In this document: positions 1-10,984 of the stretch, piece after piece
Layout of the letters: each line of letters starts with the position of its first letter
Position numbering within the stretch: position 1 is the first letter of the stretch
Origin: Scilla litardierei
Lineage: Eukaryota; Streptophyta; Magnoliopsida; Asparagales; Asparagaceae
Direction of reading: 5' to 3'
Assembly (NCBI GenBank): GCA_030789695.1
Contig: CM061141.1
Span: forward strand, 166,539,079-166,603,078
DNA: 64,000 nucleotides
The notes under the pieces: generated by a model
The model's database searches: none
Told to the model about the DNA's origin: nothing
The model's input: only the letters and a program-made list of their open reading frames with translations
Program-made: the position numbers and the translations under genes

Positions 1-1559
1 ATGAGATTATACTAGTAAGGTTGACCAATTCTAAATCGTAAACTTATAATGGATAGCAGGATGTGCAACCCAGAGACCATCTTGGACCGCGGGGAGCTAC
101 CCCTGGCTGAGTCTAGAAGTCAACTGTGACGGGGACTCAGGATCCATAAATGGACATCCTCCCAGTTACGGACCGAAAACAGGACTCCAATCGCTCCCAC
201 ACCCTCTCAATTATAATTTTTCTCGAACCCGATGAGTGATGTAAGGTTGTTTAATTTGTCACTGTGATTGACATGTGTTTGGTAAAGTAATGTATGGTTG
301 TCAACTTGTTCTCTAAGTTGCATGCCAGTAGAGCCAATTTTAGTTATATTGTAACTTTCAGGTATCATCCATGTTTTACATCATTTAAACTACATGTTTA
401 AGGGTTCTGTGTATCAACAAGAATTCGATTCATGTTCCACATTAACATATATCAATTGAGGTATTCCAACAATAAGTCTTAACCCTCCCGCATCTTTGTA
501 CACATATCCCTTAACTATGGAATTTAAAGAGGTTGTCAACATTCAAGTCATTGTATGCTTAAACAGAAATATTGATCAATGATTAAAAGGCATAAGGAGA
601 CACTAACTTCAATGAGAGTGCATTCTTGGATGAAAGAATCGAAACCGTCACCATTATATCTTAGTTTACTAGTTCATACAAAGAAAACACATTTTTCTCT
701 TTATTACAAAACTTCAACCTTAAAGCTGGAAGTTAGTAAACACAAATCTACTTATACGTGTACTGAAATGGGTTTTGGAACATTAAAATTGATGAGATCA
801 GATCTTAGGGATCTTGGTAGCGGCTGACGGGAAAAGAGGAGTCTGGAACTCCATACACCAAACATTAGAAAACATTGGTCTGAAACCTTGCCCAGTAGAA
901 CACCATAACTGCAAACCCCAACAGTATGGTATAATAACCGAAAACACTAATTCAACCAAGTCAGGGAGTTGAAAAGCACGTCCTCACAACAATGGATACC
1001 AAAGCCCCAACAGAGAAAGGGGTTGTATAAAAGAAACAGTGCTACATGACTATACCTGAAATGCAACCAGAACATGGAGCAAAGGAAAACAACCACCCAA
1101 ATAACTAGCCACAAGACAAAACTGAAACTCTATCCACCCAGCCCAGCGATCATGTCACAGGGAGAAAATCCCTCATTGAACCCTTCCATCATCATTTTCC
1201 AACTAGAGATCTCCCACAAATTCCGAGATAATTTCCAAACTCTTTACGAAATTAACTTTTAAGAAACAAGAAACTTAAACTGAAACTTGGGTTGAAAGAA
1301 TCTACCGTGATTCGAAGCCAAAAGATTGCAGAAATCCTCGATCCAACCTTGCCGTCTCACCGGAACATGGCTCCGGCTTGCTTGATTGTAGAAAAGGTGA
1401 AAGCTTTAAAAGGATGCGGCCTTAAAACAAGACTCAAAATCGAACGGAAACAAAAAAACTGGAAGTTTTAGAGTTGGTCGAAATCTTCTGCAAGTGTAAA
1501 AGCCCTTTAAAACAAAACCCCCACAGAGAAGTTATAGGGGGAGAGGAGAACATTGGAGG
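1..1559. other. Unassigned sequence, no gene recognised
   Basis: No reading frame here has a recognisable domain, and frames on both strands are short. I see no LTR, primer-binding site or transposase remnant. It may be intron or upstream sequence of a minus-strand gene whose possible promoter lies at 1560-1920, or an unrecognised repeat. No gypsy integrase or RNase H continuation is visible, so the G2 element does not obviously resume here. Confidence 0.4.
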
Positions 1560-1708
1560 AGATCGTGGGAGGCGATTAAGGCTCGAGATCGTGGTGAGAT
1601 CTTTCGCATAACCGAAGGGCAAGGAGGAGGATGCGGTTGCGATTTGTTTGGAAGTGAGAAACAGGGACGGGTCATGGCTAGGCGTCGATCGATCGGAGCG
1701 ATCGAAAC

Positions 1709-1757
<49 letters not shown>

Positions 1758-1920
1758 CTGCGATCGTGAACCCTAGAGAGGGCTCGGGTGTGAGAAGTGA
1801 GGGGAAATCTGAGGGCAATGAAATAAAAGGACCACATGGGCTTGGGCTGATGGGCCGCTCAAACGAAGAAGGAAAGAAAAAAATGTTTTTTTAAAAAAGG
1901 CCCATTACGAACCCAAACCA
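1560..1920 (-). promoter_or_regulatory. Possible minus-strand promoter and 5'-UTR
   Basis: Read on the minus strand, this stretch has TGGGCC/TGGGCT-type site II motifs (two near 1840-1862, one near 1900), an AACCCTAG telo-box-like motif near 1770, and then a long CT-rich leader. That order resembles promoters of housekeeping plant genes with pyrimidine-rich 5'-UTRs. A short minus-strand frame follows but matches no family I know. It could equally be chance composition or a relic of a captured promoter. Confidence 0.28.
1711..1753. repeat. (GA)n microsatellite
   Basis: An uninterrupted GA dinucleotide run of about 21 units. On the minus strand it is a CT tract inside the possible 5'-UTR. Confidence 0.95.
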
Positions 1921-2017
1921 GAAAACACAAATCTAAGGTTTGGAAAAACTATTCCCTTGAAACAATCCCTGGGAAAGAAGGAATTAGGGTTGCAAAATCT
2001 GTAGAGGAGATTTAGTT

Positions 2018-3782
2018 GGCACAGCTAACGAAGGCACAACACAACTGAAGAGACACTTAGATTCTCACAAAAAAAGAGGCTAGACAGATCACTTTAAACT
2101 TATCAGATTCTTCTAGCTCTCTATGTACTTTCTCATATTTTTCTGATACAATGTAAAAGGAGATGGCTAAATTAGTTCTATGCCAAGAATTACCATTTAG
2201 TTATGGGGAAAGCCCTGCATTAGAACGTTTTAACCAATTAAAACTGAACTCTGCCTTTAAAAGAGTGCCTAGAAACACTCTTAGAAGAGATGTTATGTCA
2301 GCTTTTCAAGCTGGCAAAGTTACAATTATACAAACTTTTGTGGACTTAAAATCTAGAATATTTTAAACATCCGACACATGTACAACAAAATGGGGGTTTT
2401 TCCTACTTATGTGTTACATCATATTACGTAGACCACGATTACACTGTTAACAAGATGATTATCGGATTTAAAATGTTAGAACATGCTCATACCGGTGTTG
2501 TCATTTCTAATGTGATTATTCATGAGTATAATATTTCCGAAAAAATATTTTTCTTTACATTTGATAATGCATCTAACAATACAACTGCAATAGCATTTTT
2601 AAAAAGACAACTGAACCCTGATCTTGATGGTTTATTATTTCATCACCGGTGTGCTTGTCACATCTTGAATTTGGTAGTACCGTTAAATTTGCTTCTGATT
2701 GGTTAGAAAAAGGTAGGAACCTTATGTTATACATACAGTTTTCTGCCATTAAGAGAAATTTGTACAAAGAAGTATGTAAAACTAGCCAACTTCCTTGCCG
2801 AAAGTTTATATATAGTGTTCAACATTGGTGGAATTCAACGTATCTAATGATGCGTTGCATGATTAAAAACAAGATTCAGCTTAGTGATTTTGTTAGTACA
2901 CAAATTCCATATAACTCGGATTACAACTTTAGTGAGGTTGAGTGGAAAACTATTGAGCAGCTTTGTGATTTTTTGAGGTTTTTTTGTTGCTACAAACAAA
3001 CTATCGGGTGTGTATTACTCAACATCCATTTTAGGACTTGATCAATCAGTTATCATTTCAGACACTTTATCGAAGTATATAGACACTACGGACACTAACC
3101 TTGTTCTTCTTCCTATGATAGAAGAAATGGATAGTAAACTAGCGAAATATTAGAATCATGTTCCTTTGCTTTACTCATTATCAAAGGTTTTTGATCCACG
3201 GTTTAAAGAGGAAGTAGTAGTTGGTTTATTAGAAACCTTTTATGAAAACATGGGATTTGATATTAATGATCATATAATGAATTTTAAAACTAGCTTAAGA
3301 GTCTTTTTTGCGACGTATAAGGCTTCATATGGTAGTTCTTCACACACTTCTCTGTTCCTGTTAGTGCTCATACTACAAGTAAACTCCGTCAGAGTTTGGG
3401 GAAGAAAAAACAAAAAACCGTATCTACAGATAGTTCGTCTAGTGACTTGAACAAGTATTTAGAAATTACTTTTCCTTTTAATGAGACGGAATTAGATGAT
3501 GAGAATTTTGATACTTTGGCTTGGTGGAAAATGTATGAAGATAGGTTTCCAATTCTTGTAATTATGGCTCGTGATTTGTTAGCAGTCCCTATTTCTACTA
3601 TTGCTTCTGAGTCTGCTTTTAGTGCAAGTGGTCGAGTTCCGAGTGACAAGAGGTCAAGACTGAAGGAAGATATAGTTGAAGCGGCGGTATGTGCAAAGGA
3701 TTTGTTTCATGCTGAAAACCGCTCGCAAGATAAACATGACCTTTCGGAAAACTCGGATGAAGAAGCCACAGAAGCTGAATGA
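2018..3782 (+). pseudogene. hAT-family transposase pseudogene
   Basis: Remnant of a cut-and-paste transposase of the BED-zinc-finger hAT type found in plants (RICESLEEPER/DAYSLEEPER-like). In order I see the end of a BED finger with its paired histidines (2018-2080), a helical region with LPFSYGE (about 2190), the DDE-core motif FDNASNN (about 2560), the FHHRCACHILNLVV block (about 2638-2680), a WWNSTY segment (about 2827), and a well-preserved C-terminal hAT dimerisation domain (3396-3782) with LAWWKMYEDRFP and STIASESAFSASGRV. Several frameshifts and stops separate these blocks, and the cysteine half of the finger is missing. It cannot encode a full enzyme. Family assignment is secure; lineage within hAT is not. 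Confidence 0.9.
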
Positions 3783-4002
3783 TTTTCGTTTTTTCTTGTA
3801 TTGGTATTTTCTTACTTGTATTAGGATTTAGAAGTCTTTTGTTTTGGCCTTTGTATAAGGGGTAAGAGTGGCCAGTGTAAGTCCCCCCTCAAAAAATTGT
3901 TATTAATGAAATTTAAAGGTTCACCTTGGGACCTTCGTGAATTTCGGGATTAAATATCTTTTTTTCAAAAATATAGATTTAATTAGAAATAAAATAAGTT
4001 AA
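3783..4002 (+). other. hAT 3' flank up to the LTR-element insertion
   Basis: Non-coding sequence following the hAT stop codon. It ends in GTTAA (3998-4002), which is the left copy of the target duplication of the element inserted at 4003. Confidence 0.6.
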
Positions 4003-4342
4003 TGGTAGGTTTCACCCGAATTTAACTTGAATAAAAATAGCGAAAAAGATAGGTTTTGGCTACAATAAAGGGGAAACCACCCTCCCAAGACGCCGGTAAG
4101 CGAAGACGTCTGCACTCTCCTAATATCCCTCGAAGAACTCTCGAAGAACTCTCTCAACTTATTAAAATAAGCATAAGAATTAAAATGACGGCTAGCCCTA
4201 GTTTAAGAATAAACCCCTCTCCTAATCAATTACAAGTTTTCCATTAAAATTAATTAAAAAAAGGAAGGTCGAAAACGCCCCTATGTTGAGCCGGCTTCCC
4301 TATCGCGCACGTCAGTTTTCTGGCTAGTCCGTGGATATAATA
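4003..4342 (-). repeat. 3' LTR of the gag-only gypsy element
   Basis: 340 bp, homologous along its whole length to 6297-6638. The outer TG has become TA at its minus-strand start (4342). It contains a short local duplication (TCGAAGAACTC repeated near 4130-4150) absent from the other LTR. Confidence 0.88.
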
Positions 4343-4356
4343 TTCCTCCGCCCCTG
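4343..4356 (-). other. Polypurine tract
   Basis: Minus-strand purine-rich GGGGCGGAGGAA abuts the 3' LTR, in the position where plus-strand DNA synthesis is primed. Confidence 0.65.
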
Positions 4357-4389
4357 GAAATCCACATTGTCCTCAAGATGGTGCATGAG

Positions 4390-6269
4390 ACTCCTGGCGG
4401 TGCTACTCCAGGTGGGAGTCGTCCTCCACTCCGACCTCTTCATCCTCCACGTCATCCTCCTCGTCTAGCCCATCTATCAGTACTTACAGCTTGTAACTCC
4501 CACTGTGGTTTCCTGGAGTGAACCTCTCATTTCTTCTGAAACAGAGCCCCTTCTACCTCTTCTCGCTCATCTCGGCGTCAGTCACCCTCCTAAACAGACC
4601 CCTCGCTGCGGTGTGCTGCTCTGCTCTCCAGTCTTCTCAATACTTGCTTGATCTGCTCCTATAGCTGCCTTCTGTTCTCCTTTCGCGGTCGAGACACTCC
4701 GCGAAACCGATCCACTCCAATCACCTCTTGCCTTTCTCTCCTCCATCTTCCAGTCCTTTGCCATCTGAGCGTACTCCATGGCCTCCATCAGGCTTTGAGG
4801 CATCTGCGTGCGAACCGCTGCTCAAACCATGGCCTTCAGCCCTTTCATGAAGGTGCACTCCATCGTCTCGTCTGACACCCCGTGCACCTGTCCTGATAAG
4901 GCCTCAAACCTCTCTAGATAATCCCTCTAATCCCTCACGGTGCCCTCTAGCCTGAGTGATAGCAGCTACTCCCGTACGTTCCCCAGATGGGGATCCCTAA
5001 ACCTCTCCACCATCTGATCCCTGATCTCCTCCCACGTGTGTAAAGACGCCTTGCATCCTTCCATCGAAACTAGGCGAGGGCCTTCCCATCCAGACAGATA
5101 CATGCTGCCTCCAGCTTCTGCTCCTCCGTCATGCGAGAAACTCTAAAGAATCTATCTGTCCTATAGATCCACGACACTGGGTCCACCCCATCGAATACAT
5201 GCATCTTTAACTTCTGCCGACTGTCCATATTGAATCCCCCTAGTCCCTACGTCCTCCACCGTGTCTAGGCTGGTGGTAATACTGCCATCTCTCATGGTGT
5301 CGCTCGTAACCCCTATGGGGGCCTCCTCCTCGGTCTCTGTATCCACCCCCTTCGTCGCCTCCAAACCTGCCCTCTGGCCTCTCCTGGAATTCTCTGTAAC
5401 CTCCTCCCCTGCCTACTGTGCGTGCCTCCTAGTGGTGTGGTGGAGCCTTCCACCTACCGTCGTTAAATCGACAGTCGGGAGGGTCCCGATACCCTTCGTC
5501 GTAGTCCCTGTACTCTTGGAATTCCCCGGGGCCCAATACCTCCTCAAAATCATGTGTCGGTACCTTCCAATAGGGCTGGTCGTCGTGGGCATGTTGAAAA
5601 TCACCTCCCCCGCTTCGAAAAAACCCCTCACATGTCCTCTGTGGCCTGTAGGGCCGCGGCCTGCCTGGGGCAGGCTCATCGGCCCCGCCTGGTACTCCCG
5701 GGGGCCCCAGCGGCCCCCGTGGGTCGGGGTTCCCCCGGGCCTTTGCCTCCCTTAGGCAAACCCAGGGGAGGCCGCCGCCTCCCCTGCAATGATCCTAGGA
5801 GGCGACGGAACCCAGAAAATCATCACGCAACCCCCCGCCTTTGTCCGAGCCTCATGGGGGGCTGGCTAGGGCCGCCGACCCCCTTTTGTTCTTCCACGGT
5901 CGTCTGCCGTACTTCCTCCTGGTAATCGACCTTCCATGGCTCCCCTTCCTCATTCTCGACGAATTCCTCCTCCACATGGACGTTTTCCACATCAAAAATC
6001 TCAATTTTTTCCTTCCCCTTGCCTAAAGGTGGCGCCTTTCCCGCTGATTTAGGGTTTTTATCTCTCTTGTTCGCCGCCAATTGAAAGATCAATTACGCAA
6101 ATTGCTCTTCGTGCGTCTCTTGATTCGCCGTTAATTTTTCGATAGAAGCCGTCAACTTTGCTATGGAATCATCGTTTCCTGCCAACGATTTCTTGATCCA
6201 GTCGATCTCACTTGTAAATTTCGCCTCCAAAGCCTCAATTTTGTCTTGCGATCTTGTCGAAGCCGCCAT
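4390..6269 (-). pseudogene. Ty3/gypsy gag remnant of the gag-only element
   Basis: The probable start is the ATG at 6269, eleven bases past the primer-binding site. It opens with a helix-rich N-terminus containing KIEALEAKFTSEIDW. Then comes a Gly/Pro-rich, GC-rich segment (about 5640-5800), and the conserved retrotransposon gag domain at about 5130-4700 (DQMVERFRDPHLGNVREQL, then TFMKGLKA and MEAMEYAQMAKDWK). A zinc-knuckle-like block near 4560-4500 (GLCFRRNERFTPG) is degenerate: knuckle cysteines and the histidine are replaced. An acidic tail follows. Several frameshifts and stops break the frame. Gag would form the virus-like particle; this copy cannot. Confidence 0.8.
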
Positions 6270-6279
6270 GGATTGTCAT

Positions 6280-6293
6280 GAGCTCTGATACCA
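6280..6293 (-). other. Primer-binding site (initiator tRNA-Met)
   Basis: Minus-strand TGGTATCAGAGCTC, beginning three bases inside the 5' LTR. The TGGTATCAGAGC core complements the 3' end of plant initiator tRNA-Met. Confidence 0.85.
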
Positions 6294-6296
6294 AAT

Positions 6297-6638
6297 TGAT
6301 AGGTTTCACCCAAATCTGAAATTAACTTGAATAAAAACAACGAATAAAGATAGGTTTTGGCTACAATAAAGGGGCAACCACCCTCCCAAGTCGCAGGTAA
6401 GCGAGGACGTCCGCACTCTCCTAATATCACTCGAAGAACTCTCCAAGAAATCTCTTAATTTATCAAAATAAGCATAAGAAATGACGGTTAGCCCTAGTTT
6501 AAGAATAAATCCCTCTCCTAATCAAGTACAAGTTTGCCATTAAAATTAATTAAAACAAGGAAAGTCGAAAACGCCCCTAGGTTGAGCCGGCTTCCCTTGC
6601 GCGCGCGTCGGTTTGCTGGCTGGTCCATGGATCTAACA
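6297..6638 (-). repeat. 5' LTR of the gag-only gypsy element
   Basis: 342 bp. On the minus strand it starts TGTTAGATCC (6638 inward) and ends CCTATCA next to the primer-binding site. It pairs with 4003-4342. Confidence 0.88.
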
Positions 6639-6643
6639 GTTAA

Positions 6644-6967
6644 CTATTCAGCATTTTTTTTAAAATTGTACACTTATAAATTTTTTTTTCCTTCTTAAAA
6701 ACTATTTTAGAATAATTTTATATAGTGCTTATAATTTTTTTAAAATTTTATATACTTCTTAAATTTTTTTCTTCTTTAAAAAATTTTTAATTAATTTTAA
6801 GTATTTATAAAAAAATTCCAGCCTTTTAACTTTTTTTAATTTTTTCATTTTGTTTTTTGGGCCGGCCCAAGCCCGGCCCGCTTGGCATGCGACCCGCCGG
6901 GCCGCGGGCCGGGCATCTGGGGGGTTCCTCCCTCGGCCCGGCCTGGCCCAACCCGTTGGCCACCTTG
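6644..6967 (+). repeat. hAT 3' subterminal region with GC-rich palindromes
   Basis: An AT-rich stretch (6650-6845) followed by about 110 bp of GGGCCGGCCC/CCCGGCCCG-type repeats (6856-6965). Such GGGCC-rich subterminal blocks are common in plant hAT elements. It continues the sequence interrupted at 4002, since GTTAA flanks both sides of the LTR insertion. No coding sequence seen. Confidence 0.55.
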
Positions 6968-7144
6968 ACTCCCAATCCATACACTAACGCATCTGTGTCC
7001 ACCACAAATGTTCTTCTGAAGTCCGGCCATGCTAGCACATGCACTGTCGTCATCACATGCTTCAGGGCCTCAAAAGCACTGGTCGCCTCTTCACCCCAGT
7101 GGAAGCTATCCTTCTTTAGTTGTTCCGTCAAAGACCACGCTATC
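6968..7144 (-). pseudogene. G2 RT-RNase H junction fragment
   Basis: The minus-strand frame 7144-6968 shows LTEQLKKDSFHWGEEATSAF followed by VLAWPDFRRTFVVDTDA and YGLG. This is the connection between RT and RNase H in Ty3/gypsy pol. The DTDA block contains the first RNase H aspartate (usual form TDAS). It joins the RT fragment at 32654 across element L. The frame ends at 6967. Confidence 0.82.
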
Positions 7145-8875
7145 TGATTTGAGGTGAATATTGCATAATTAACCCCTTATCTAGCACAATTTTATGTGTA
7201 TAGGATGCTTAATTGGTCTCTAATACGTTCGTATTTTGTATATCATCATTTATTACAGCAAACCATTGATTTGTGCACAAAATATGAATTTTATTGAGTA
7301 TTTCTGCCTTTTTATATTTTTCATGGCTAGATCTCGATCTCACGTTTCTACCAACTATTTATATGTATTTTTCTGAGGTCTGTGCTAATTACTATGAATT
7401 TTTGAATACAGAATACAGTTTAAATGGAGAAATACGCTCGTAAATACGCAAATACGCGCGTAGATACGCAATGCTGGACACGTGGTGCAATCTGAGCAAC
7501 TCCCGCTCAGATCTAACGACCTCCCGAACGGGCAACGCGACGCGTTCATCGTCCTTGGATCTCGATCTAACGGCTCTCATCCTTACCAAACATAGGGACG
7601 CTGGGGGCGACGTGGCTCATTTGTGAGCGTTGATCCAATGGACAATACAAAACCCGAAGGCGACTTGGAGAGCGGGAAAAAATACGAGCGACGTGGCCTT
7701 TTCCAGACCGTCCGATGGCGATCCGACGCACCAGCTTGAAATTTGAAACGAACCCTATTTGACTAATTTGAGCGGGCGCGCGGTCGAGGATCCGCAATGA
7801 GGGGACACGTGGCGGCTTCCTATCAAATCCTGGATTGATCAATGGCCCAGGTTTGATCCGCTCGGTGGATAGCGGGTTTGAGTGATTTCTAAGCGGGTTT
7901 CAAACCCGTTAAGACCCTTAAACCCGTAATGCTCCTATATATACGTATTTTTAGGGTTTTGGGGGGTATTCTCGCGTATTGGGGGCTCTAGGAGCCATAT
8001 TTTGGCATGAAATTTGGAGGCCCTAGAGACATAGGCCAGAGCTATCATCTGAAGGAGATTTGGGGCTATTTGGAGAGAATTGGTGATATTTTTCCTATCT
8101 TTAGCCTTGTATTCCACGTATTTGGCTTGTATTTAGAGTATTATTCAAGTATTTTGAGGTTTTGATGATGTATTTGTTTATGAATACTGAATATATTCTC
8201 TTCATGCGTGGTTAATCTTCATATGTGTTGGTTGTGGTGTAGTTAGGGTGTCGTATTCTTTGATTACTATATCTTTTTGCCATAATTTGCACGTTATATT
8301 GCGTGTTTCATCGATTTCTACATATATCTTGTTTGGGTATGGTATACGGAGACGTGAGCAAGCTTGAATCGAATATGATCTTTGCGAACTTATTCTTGAT
8401 GCGATCCGAGAGGATGTATCGTGACCCGAGAGGGCACTTGTGCGTATTTTCCTTATGAAATCGACGTTATACGTGATTACTTTTTGGCACGTTGTTATGC
8501 GCTTTATCGCCATACTTTCCGATGTTCTCATGCCCTAGCCGGACGAAACGTTGAGTTATAGAAAAGATATTAATAATCATTGATTTCATATACCCTAACG
8601 TAATCATAACCAACACATACTCTCCACATTAGTACCCCAATATCGAATTCACTATAACAAACATAGGATTTTCTTTTATTATTTTAAACTCTTGATACCA
8701 TATCTTTATACGTGATAGTTGGTTGTTTATTATCGTTTTAGTACTTTTTACAAACTGAAGTTTGTGGTTTTGCAGGTCAGTTGTCCCGTGGATATGATAC
8801 CTAGACTCACCAGGATTATTACTTGTTCGATCTCCTACACTTGGGAGTAGCGCTCACACATTTTGAGACAAGTCA
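7145..8875 (+). repeat. 5' LTR of element L
   Basis: 1,731 bp, beginning TGATTTGAGG and ending GTCA. Near its middle a TATA box (CTATATATA, about 7935-7944) precedes a leader with TTTAGGGTTTTG. Pairs with 30919-32648 with scattered substitutions and small indels. Confidence 0.88.
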
Positions 8876-8881
8876 AGTTTT

Positions 8882-8898
8882 TGGCACCGTTGCCGGGG
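8882..8898 (+). other. Primer-binding site of L (tRNA-Asp type)
   Basis: TGGCACCGTTGCCGGGG, six bases past the LTR. Plant tRNA-Asp ends CCCCGGCAACGGCGCCA, whose complement matches with one mismatch (A for G at the fifth base). This PBS is typical of Athila-like gypsy elements. Confidence 0.85.
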
Positions 8899-9205
8899 AT
8901 AACAATACTTGTGATCTATAATTTCAGTTCGTATGGAGGAACATTTGGTGAGATCCTTCCATCTTATAGTTTCGGATTTTTTTAGTTTTTTTTGTTTTCT
9001 CTTTAAAAAATGGAGTACATGAATTTCTATTGCATAAACAATTGGTATGATGCAGAGTATAATGTTGCACACAAGCATAGGATGGAGAAGCTCAAGATCG
9101 TTAATTTTAATCAGACAGATTGTGAAACTTTCTTTCAGGCCTGGAGGAGGTTCACAGACATAGTATCGAGCTATCTACAGCATGGGTACACAAAAAAGAG
9201 CTTAA

Positions 9206-10933
9206 TGTTGAGTATTGGACTCCTCGTATTTGGTTTTGGATGATGAGCAAACATAAATAAATCGTGAACTAACAATTTGTGAACGCAGTTATGGAGATCG
9301 TCGCCAAATTCACGAGAACACTCAAAGCGACATCTCAAGACTTCTCAATATGCGTGATCGTGTGCCCGGAGCTTCGTTGAAGCTCAAGGATCAATATTGA
9401 AGTCAAGAGGAATGAAGATTGAAGCTTTGAAGACGGCTCGTAAGGTTTATTTTATAGTCTTCTAGCTTCATAGATTAGAATGTTAAGCCTTGAGTATATC
9501 TTACGTTTCTATCTTCATTTCGCTCATTTCATAGCTCTAGGATCCTTGCACAAGTTCATTCTATCTTCCTCGAAGCGTCGCGCTTCGATTCGGATTTGTA
9601 TGTGCATGTTAGTTGGTACAAGAACAAGTACTGACCGACTAGATGGTGATCTAGTCGGTCGGCAACTGTTCTTGGACCTACTAGTTTGATTCCTTAATTT
9701 CTTGGACTTTACTGTTTACTGTTAGTCGGTCTACGTTGACTCACCGACCGACTAGTTTGTGAACTAGTCGGTCAGTGATGCTTCTTTGACCGACTAGTTG
9801 TGACTTAATGTTCATACTAAATTTCTCCTAAGCTACTGTTTATCGTTAGTCGGTCTAAGAACGTTTGGTGACCGACTAGTTGTTGATCTAGTCGGTCAAC
9901 ATTTGTTCTTGGACCAACTAAATCATTTGTATTCAGACTATGTGTTTTTGACTCTTAGTCGGTCTAAGTTTATTGACCGACCGACTAGTTGTGAAACTAG
10001 TCGGTCAGAAAGTCTTCTTGGACCGACTAGTTATCTAGGTCTGAAATCTTCATCTGTTCATTGTTCACCTCTTAGTCGCTTCATGTTGTTTCACCGACCG
10101 ACTAGTTGATGAACTAGTCGGTCAGTGGTTGTTCTTTGACCGACTAGTCTGCTTCAGATTTAGATCCGTTGGAGTTTTGAAAGCGACGTTTCTCTCTCCC
10201 TTTTCTCTTGATCCTTTAAATACCTGAAGGGGTTATTTCATAGGATCCAAGGCTGCTATTTCAGAGTTCTATTGATTCAAAGAGAAGCTTTCAACTCTCA
10301 TCTTCAAGCTCTCTCATTATCAAGAATCTCTCCCTCACTCTCATTCCTCTAGAGAGATTCATTGGTTGTGAGCCTTCCAAGCCAAGGGCTTGATTCTAGG
10401 TCATCCATCTCATCCCTAGGCTTCCATTGCTGGTCATCTTCTTGAAGCTAGGGTTTGGTGACTCTTCCTCCATCAAAATCCTCTTTGCCCTAATTTGGTA
10501 AGAAATCTCAAGGCATAGGTATTTTGTTGGTAAGCATTTCATTTCAGTTATATTTGAATTGTATACTCTCGGTTGTGAGAGGTTTTGCGTGATCCCGGGT
10601 TGTGGGATTCACGGTCATCGATTGTAGGTCGATTGCACTTGTGAGGTTTTCGCAAGTGGTAATATTGGAAATCTTGAGTTAGGGTTTCTAACTCAAGTAT
10701 CCGGAAGGGATCCGGGTGGTTAGGACGTAGGATCACCGGGAACAAGTCGGGGAGACTTGGGTGGATCCGAACCCATTAAACCATTGTGTTTGCGTTTGCA
10801 TTATTTCTTGATTGTAGTTATTCCGCATCGTTGTTTGTTAATTGCACGATAATTAGGAATAACACTCCTTATTATTTAAAAGTACTATTCACCCCCCTCT
10901 AGTACATGTGCAGTAGCTTCCCAAGGCACTACA
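9206..10933 (+). repeat. 5' LTR of copia A
   Basis: 1,728 bp, TGTTGAG to ACTACA. It contains the palindrome array at 9633-10148, then a TATA-like TTTAAATA at 10215-10222, which marks the likely U3/R transition. Confidence 0.92.
9633..10148 (+). promoter_or_regulatory. Palindrome array in the 5' LTR of copia A
   Basis: Five 28-nt inverted repeats, at 9633-9660, 9746-9773, 9870-9897, 9979-10006 and 10096-10123. Each has a 12-nt arm of the type GACCGACTAGTT, a 4-nt loop and the complementary arm. Single half-sites (TAGTCGGTCTA, GACCGACTAG) lie between them at fairly regular spacing. The array sits directly upstream of the TATA-like box, as an enhancer would. Short LTR palindromes upstream of the promoter are an established Sirevirus trait. 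Confidence 0.9.
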
Positions 10934-10935
10934 AT

Positions 10936-10948
10936 TGGTATCAAAGCC
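10936..10948 (+). other. Primer-binding site of copia A
   Basis: TGGTATCAAAGCC, two bases after the LTR. It complements the initiator tRNA-Met 3' end with one mismatch. Confidence 0.85.
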
Positions 10949-10984
10949 AATGTTCAAAGCTACACATAGCCAAAGTTCAAAGCT

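Larger units (their letters stand above)
4003..6638 (-). mobile_element. Gag-only Ty3/gypsy-type LTR element (TR-GAG-like), complete with target duplication
   Basis: A short minus-strand LTR retrotransposon bounded by two LTRs of about 340 bp. It is flanked by the 5-bp duplication GTTAA at 3998-4002 and 6639-6643. Inside are a tRNA-Met primer-binding site, a decayed gag and a polypurine tract, with only about 1.95 kb between LTRs. There is no room for, and no trace of, protease, RT or integrase. This architecture matches the terminal-repeat-with-GAG class of non-autonomous elements. The two LTRs differ at many positions including indels, so the insertion is old. Its gag and LTR end resemble those of G2, so a G2-like element may have supplied the enzymes. 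Confidence 0.85.
2018..6967 (+). mobile_element. hAT DNA transposon, 5'-truncated, split by a gag-only LTR element
   Basis: A class II element of the hAT superfamily, recognised from transposase remnants at 2018-3782. Its 3' flank continues to 4002, is interrupted by the LTR element at 4003-6638, and resumes at 6644. The far end is marked by a GC-rich subterminal block. The proposed right terminus is CCACCTTG at 6960-6967, reading inward on the minus strand as CAAGGTGG, which resembles hAT terminal repeats. The flanking sequence from 6968 is gypsy RNase H coding sequence, so the hAT apparently landed in the G2 element. I could not find a matching left terminus or an 8-bp duplication, so the left boundary is uncertain. 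Confidence 0.6.

Noticed and set aside
9633..10148. Regularly spaced short palindromes resembling a CRISPR array
   Set aside because: The repeats are in the U3 part of plant retrotransposon LTRs, spacing varies, half-sites are interspersed, spacers are not unique inserts of fixed size, and the same array recurs in every LTR of the family.
10936..10948. Possible tRNA genes at the tRNA-like motifs
   Set aside because: The matches are only the 13-18 nt primer-binding sites next to LTRs. No cloverleaf or other tRNA part is present.
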